A stretch of DNA of 64,000 bases from Gymnothorax reevesii (Eukaryota; Chordata; Actinopteri; Anguilliformes; Muraenidae), in the NCBI GenBank assembly GCA_029721435.1, contig CM056584.1, positions 9,568,395-9,632,394 on the forward strand, written 5' to 3'. Both the position numbers and the translations under genes were made by a program. Positions 63,700 through 64,000 of the stretch are shown one piece after another (the first letter of the stretch is position 1; each line of letters starts with the position of its first letter). Under the pieces are notes generated by a model that made no database searches, was not told the DNA's origin, and saw only the letters and a list, made by a program, of their open reading frames with translations.

Positions 63700-64000
63700 A
63701 TGTTAATGTTTAAATGCTAATGCTAACATGCTAATGCTAGCGATCTAATGTGAGTGCTAATATCTGGTCATTTTCATACTGTACGTGTCCTCTATGATGT
63801 TAATAGGAGATCAGATGGCATTTCAGCTTAACCCTTCTTGTATCATAAAAAAATTGAGTAATGTTAATGTTTAAATGCTAATGCTAACATGCTAATGCTA
63901 GAGATCTAATGTCAGTTCTAATATCTGGTCATTTCCATACTCTACCTGTCCTCAATGATGTTAATAGGAGATCAGATGGCATTTCAGCTTAACCCTTCTT
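63700..64000 (+). repeat. Continuation of the array beyond the superunit
   Basis: Follows block A from about 47.58 kb (offset 16,125 bp = 8,787 + 7,338), including gtatcataa and tagagatc at 63,899. It therefore keeps the nine-monomer segment that is missing at 56.36 kb. The window cuts the last monomer after 48 bp, with no sign of the array ending. Confidence 0.85.

Larger units (their letters stand above)
1..64000 (+). repeat. Satellite DNA array, 161/175-bp monomer, fills the window
   Basis: Every stretch reads as the same monomer, head to tail and in one orientation. Starting at ctatgatg (base 1), monomers begin at 1, 162, 323, 484, 645, 806, 981, 1142 and so on. My hand tally is 392 complete monomers to 63,952 plus a 48-bp partial one; 61 carry a 14-bp expansion and the net of all other indels is -14 bp. 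Forward-strand stops (e.g. monomer positions 4, 38, 81) and reverse-strand stops (e.g. 1, 20, 87) occur in all frames within one monomer. The longest forward open stretch in the reference monomer is about 115 nt, so there is no coding region. I saw no unrelated insertion, inversion, tRNA, rRNA or transposon. A centromeric or pericentromeric location is inferred from monomer length and HOR structure only. Confidence 0.98.

Noticed and set aside
1..64000. CRISPR-like array of direct repeats
   Set aside because: There are no unique spacers between repeats; the whole 161/175-bp unit repeats end to end, and its length is far beyond CRISPR repeats.
1..64000. A gene coding for a repeat protein (tandem repeats read through as one frame)
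   Set aside because: 161 is not a multiple of 3, and stop codons fall in all six frames within every reference monomer; the longest forward open stretch is about 115 nt.
1..64000. Telomeric or subtelomeric simple repeat
   Set aside because: No TTAGGG-type runs are present; the heptamer-like ATGCTAA words are confined to the core of a 161-bp monomer.
1..64000. Transposon or retroelement origin (terminal repeats, target-site duplications, poly-A tails)
   Set aside because: I found no break in the monomer phase anywhere: the monomer tally closes to the base, leaving no room for an inserted element.

Overview
The whole 64,000 bp is one uninterrupted, head-to-tail satellite DNA array. I found no gene, RNA gene, transposon or unique spacer in it. 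It is eukaryotic in character, with a nucleosome-sized monomer (161 or 175 bp), about 39% GC in the monomer I used as reference, and higher-order repeat (HOR) structure. The decayed CpG sites suggest CpG methylation and so probably a vertebrate. The ATGCTAA/GCTAGC-rich core resembles simple and minisatellite sequence I associate with teleost fish, but that is recollection and the species cannot be fixed from this window. A (peri)centromeric or other heterochromatic block is the natural reading.

Building block. In phase with base 1 (start at ctatgatg) I tally 392 complete monomers to base 63,952 and 48 bp of a 393rd. 331 belong to the 161-bp class and 61 to a 175-bp class. The 14-bp difference is one extra copy of a 14-bp subrepeat. 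The sum closes: 392 x 161 + 61 x 14 - 14 (net small indels) = 63,952. All monomers point the same way. Each closes all six reading frames with stop codons, so the array is non-coding.

Higher order. A canonical unit of 18 monomer subtypes (called M1-M18 here; 2,939 bp, or 2,940 without a 1-bp deletion) is complete and in order at 3,746-6,684. The rest is this unit rearranged by whole-monomer gains, losses and fusions. Region by region: (1) 1-17.3 kb: 18-mer-like units of 16-20 monomers, with hybrid monomers and a 497-bp three-monomer duplication at 15.3-16.3 kb. (2) 17.6-20.1 kb: a second copy of 0.3-2.8 kb, 17,303 bp (106 monomers) away. (3) 18.8-33.8 kb: dominated by 13-monomer units that lack M1-M5 (two tandem copies at 24,661-28,873), inside a larger 52-monomer (8,482 bp) duplication. 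(4) 33.8-40 kb: rearranged units including a 10-monomer (M4-M13; 1,638 bp) tandem duplication at 36,727-40,002. (5) 40.3-64 kb: a 9,606-bp block followed by two near-identical copies of its 7,338-bp (45-monomer) shortened form.

The parts do not work together as genes do. They record unequal exchange and segmental amplification on four scales: 14 bp, 161 bp, about 2-3 kb and about 7-9 kb. Long identical blocks in a satellite are also where assemblers fail, so the largest duplications need read-level confirmation.
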